In this document: in pieces, positions 49,275 to 52,294 of the stretch
Position numbering within the stretch: position 1 is the stretch's first letter
How the letters are laid out: the number at the start of each line of letters is the position of its first letter
Source of the DNA: Cruorifilaria tuberocauda
Lineage: Eukaryota > Nematoda > Chromadorea > Rhabditida > Onchocercidae
Length of the DNA stretch: 52,294 nt
Assembly: GCA_013365365.1 (NCBI GenBank)
Contig: JABVXU010000385.1
Location: forward strand, 1 to 52,294
Reading direction: 5' to 3'
Notes under the pieces: generated by a model
What the model saw: the letters and a program-made list of their open reading frames with translations, nothing else
Told to the model about the DNA's origin: nothing
Databases searched by the model: none
Position numbers and translations under genes: made by a program

Positions 49275-50949
49275 CTGAAATTGAAAAATCAGATCGATAA
49301 TTTATTTTATATCATTTACATTTATATCGACATCAGTTTTGTGATATTATTTTCTCCATATCATTCATTTATTCAACAGTCAAAGATTTATTCTTTGACT
49401 TTTTAAACTTTAAACCATTTAAATTTGAATGAAACAAGGAACAAAAATTAAAAAAGTTTGTCAAAAACTGAAATTACTCCAATGATTTAATATATTTTGT
49501 AAAATCTGCAAGGAATATCATAAAGAAGAAGTAATAATATTGCGCTGGAACTTATCATATACTTTATTTTCTGATTTCTCGTTATTACTTGCAAATTCAA
49601 TCGTTTAAAGTAGAAATTTCTAAATTAAAAATGAAATATTTAAAACGATTAGTGCTCTGAGTTTTCATTTCTTTCCAAGATTCACATGACAATCAATTAA
49701 ATAAATTAATTTTATTTTTTGTTGTTAAACGAAAAATACAAAAAGGAATACTTCAATCTTTAATCAAAAAAATGTTAATACTTAATGATATTAACACTCA
49801 CTAATATTTCATGTCTAAAGAGCATTCAAGAAATTTGGTTTGAAATGAAGTTCTTTGAACCGATTTACAGGATCAATCAAACAAAAGTATTTAGTTCATA
49901 TTCAAACATAAAACTGTCGAATAGATGCATTCTTAACAATCATGTTTGTATCACTTTTGCTTATTTTACTTGAGATCGAATATTCTAAACCAGAATACTA
50001 ATTGATTATGCAAACATCCAATTTATTTATTGTAAATTATCAGCTTGTAAAAAAGAGTAAAAAACAGTGGACTTTACTGAATTATCTGAAAACATTTTTT
50101 GGAATTCCCTAAATTATGATATCGGATGGCATGAATCTTGATTACCTCTTCGTAGCTTCTGTTCAGGCTAATGTTATGCATGGAATAGTTAGCTAACAAG
50201 TGACTTTTGAAACTTTATTTCCTAATTTTATTTCCATTTTTTCGAATGTGTTTCTGAATTACCTGCTGCTGCTTGGATCTATTAATCTGTCTCGTGAACA
50301 TCTTAATACTTATCCTCAAAAATGTGCCACGTTTTTACAAGCGTTGAATTTTTAATTCACAAATTACTGAAAGGAAATATAATCTTAATTAGCTTAAACA
50401 GCTTAAAGTGGCTTAAAAAAACTGTATGCAACATTATTTACCGTCAATAAAATGGCGGATCTCAGACAGATTTTTTAAAGTATCAGATTAATGTTTTTTA
50501 ATTTCCTCCTTGATAAATCTGTAATTTGTAAACTTTGCTTCCATCTTTTCGAATGTATTTCTGGATTGCCTATCAGTGAACATAAAGAAAGCGGTATATT
50601 TTCCTGGGGCGAAAAATCATATCGCATATCATTGGAATTCCAATAATCTTGATCATTACATGTCTAACTGACGGAAAGTGGTAGGCCTTCGTCTTTCTCT
50701 AGATGAATCGATGAATATTAAAGATTTATTCATACTAAATGTGTAAAGATTGAATATTCCCTAGCTGCGCTTTCTCTAATTATAAGTAATTAAGCATAAA
50801 TTGCAAATTGAATTCGACATTATGTTCAACATTTAAAAATTACAAGGATATTGTTATTTTCTCGAGCATTTACCTTCCTGATGATCATACTTTGAAGCAT
50901 TTGTGCTTACAATACTTCTTGTAAGTAATTCAACAAGAACGTTTGAGAC
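49275..50949. other. AT-rich DNA with scattered minus-strand exon-like pieces
   Basis: Between about 50000 and 50340 short minus-strand segments can be joined in phase (...MFTRQINRSKQQQ / PEQKLRR / DNSVKSTVFYSFLQ...), but each is under 25 codons. Positions 50230-50260 and 50551-50581 are diverged copies of a ttccat-ttttcgaatgt sequence. No gene is called. Confidence 0.4.
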
Positions 50950-51715
50950 CTGGCAGGAAAGCAAGAATCTTCAACAAAAGAACAGTTTCTGAGATGAAAG
51001 AATCAACTGAAAACAAAAGATTTCAAACAATTTGCTGCCTTCCAACCACCTGTTGTGGAAGTTTATTTGAGTTGAGATTTCTCAGTTTGATTTACAGACA
51101 CTTTATTTGCCAGGCTTTGTTCCTTACACGAAGTTCGTTTATTTGTAGATTTCACTTGTGACACACACCAACATAATGCTTTAACAGTAGAACAATCTGT
51201 GATTACAGCAACCAATCAAACGGTGATTGTACTTCAGGAGTGATTTTGATAGGATCAGAAAATAATTGAGCAAGGAGCAAGTGGTACAGTGATGAACTGA
51301 TATGACATAAAGAGTAAAGGTCATAGGATACATGAGTTAATCGAAACAGTTGAAATGAGAGCTCCATCATCCCTTAAGGATGAGATGATGAAACTGTAGT
51401 CAAGGTTAATTAACCAACTACCATCCTTTAAAGATGTGATAATGACTTGAGAGCATATGATATGCTTTAACTGAGCTTATCTATGAACGAGATTTCCAAC
51501 ATATAGTTCCATCATCACTCATGGATTTAACAATTTCCCTCTAAGTGAGTTACTGGAAATGATGTCTAATGATGAAATCTGCTAAAGACAAAATTAAATT
51601 TTCTTAATTTTACAACAAATGATGAATTGATGAATTGTTGAAATGAATTTAAATGTTCAGGTTTCTCGACACCGCCCATTTCGTCCTTCTCATGGCTACG
51701 TGATGCTAAATAATT
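50950..51715 (-). CDS. Candidate gene fragment, at least two exons
   Basis: The region is GC-richer than background. Exon a, 51614-51715 (34 codons), lies between a near-ideal tgcgttttgcag acceptor and a GTT/gtaaaa donor and reads NYLASRSHEKDEMGGVEKPE, then HLNSFQQFINSSFV. An upstream segment ending ...DVFYSRRSSQT at an ACC/gtaatt donor (51775-51776) would join it in phase. Exon b, 50950-51006, lies between ttttgttttcag and a CCAG/gtctca site and reads DSFISETVLLLKILAFLP. Exons between them are not resolved, and the fragment may belong with the minus-strand pieces down to 47019. No family is recognised. The start of transcription would lie close to the U5 gene's 3' end. Confidence 0.25.
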
Positions 51716-51965
51716 CTGCAAAACGCAAAAGTGAAAAACAATTTTGATATGCCTACCGTTGAATAAAATCAACTACAATTACGGTTTGTGAACTCCTTCT
51801 ACTGTAGAAAACGTCCGCTGATATGAAATCGGTAAGAGTGAACAAAATAATAAACATTAAATCGAATTAACCGCAACTAATCTAAAACAAATTAGGCTCA
51901 AGTGACGGAAATCACGTAAAGTACGTGAAGCAGCGCGAGGACTTCACTTCCGCAAGCGAGAGACT

Positions 51966-52092
51966 ATGCAGCCCCAGTAGGGCTTCCAAAAAGTGCAACT
52001 ACAATCAGGAACGCTCCCCCGCACGGAAATCTTTAGTAAAAGGCGAAAGATTTTCTCGGTCAAATGCAGGGGAGCAAGACTACCCGGGAGTT
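51966..52092 (-). ncRNA. U5 spliceosomal snRNA
   Basis: Read on the minus strand, the universally conserved U5 loop 1 (gccttttac, at 52036-52044) is held by a perfect 8-bp stem, aaatcttt/aaagattt (52046-52053 with 52027-52034). Below it lie internal loop 1 and a second helix, gctcccc (52069-52075) with ggggagc (52013-52019). An Sm-protein site actttttgg lies at 51986-51994, followed by a terminal hairpin (agccc/gggct, 51970-51984). Loop 1 positions exon ends in the spliceosome during both steps of splicing. The 5' end is placed at AACT (52092), as in other nematode U5 genes, and is good to a few bases. Two plus-strand open frames over this locus are only its antisense. Confidence 0.93.
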
Positions 52093-52294
52093 CGCATCAT
52101 GCTTCTATAGAGAAGCTCGCAATGATTGTTCAGTGGTTCAGTGGAGCAGAGAGACGAGCAGAGAAAAGTACTCTCCATAGCAGTCGCAGATCGATGCGAG
52201 GAAAAGAACGAGAGCACTCTCTATACAGCTACTACAAGGAAATTGTGCAATCCACTTGAAGTTTGTTGCAGCATGGAGTGGTAAGGAGAATGGG
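52093..52294. other. Upstream region of U5, GC-richer
   Basis: About 200 bp of unusually balanced base composition precede the U5 start and should contain its proximal sequence element. I cannot define that element from one copy. A short hairpin gcttct-ctat-agaagc lies at 52101-52116, just upstream of the U5 5' end. Confidence 0.4.

Noticed and set aside
51925..52259. Two overlapping plus-strand open frames (61 and 88 codons)
   Set aside because: They lie antisense to the U5 snRNA gene; the balanced base composition there comes from the RNA gene and its promoter.
1..52294. CRISPR array, rRNA, telomeric TTAGGC repeats, transposon or retroviral ORFs, endosymbiont or mitochondrial insertions
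   Set aside because: I looked for these on both strands and saw no direct-repeat/spacer pattern, no transposase, reverse transcriptase or integrase motif, and no long bacterial-type reading frames.

Overview
The window is eukaryotic nuclear DNA. It is strongly AT-rich, has no bacterial operon structure, contains genes split by spliceosomal introns, and carries a spliceosomal U5 snRNA gene and a eukaryotic tRNA-His gene. Introns end in TTTCAG-type 3' splice sites and range from about 130 bp to 4 kb. Composition, splice style and the U5 sequence suggest a nematode, most likely a filarial or related clade III species with larger introns than Caenorhabditis. That placement is inference; the eukaryotic assignment is not.

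Three things are firmly readable. (1) Positions 31944-39487 (+) hold an eight-exon gene whose splice phases all agree. It predicts a 620-residue protein with a C-terminal BAH domain of the BAHD1 / Drosophila Winged eye type, i.e. a chromatin-silencing protein. (2) Positions 44917-44988 (+) hold an intronless tRNA-His(GTG). (3) Positions 51966-52092 (-) hold a U5 snRNA with the invariant loop, an Sm site and a 3' terminal hairpin.

The left edge (1-429, +) holds GC-richer exons that are probably the 3' end of another gene. Several further GC-richer islands with splice signals look like pieces of unrecognised genes: 4274-4541 (+), 4730-7543 (-), 47019-47782 (-) and 50950-51715 (-). In sequence this AT-rich, I estimate from stop-codon frequency that tens of open frames of 60 codons or more arise by chance. 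These islands therefore carry low confidence, and most other short open frames were left out.

The rest is AT-rich intergenic or intronic DNA with many local repeats. These include a 15-copy 22-bp minisatellite (11227-11556), a 25-bp array alternating two unit types with CACGTG cores (16085-16229), an exact 74-bp tandem duplication (15726-15873), a diverged 186-bp tandem duplication with an inverted partner (5961-6396), a G-quadruplex-type island (4047-4126), a polypyrimidine tract (16304-16433) and several di-, tri- and tetranucleotide microsatellites. I saw no transposon, CRISPR array, rRNA, telomeric repeat or recognisable bacterial-endosymbiont insertion.

The genes show no obvious functional linkage. 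The BAHD1-like gene stands alone, with about 4 kb of intron 2 that may shelter a small nested transcription unit (34585-35072).
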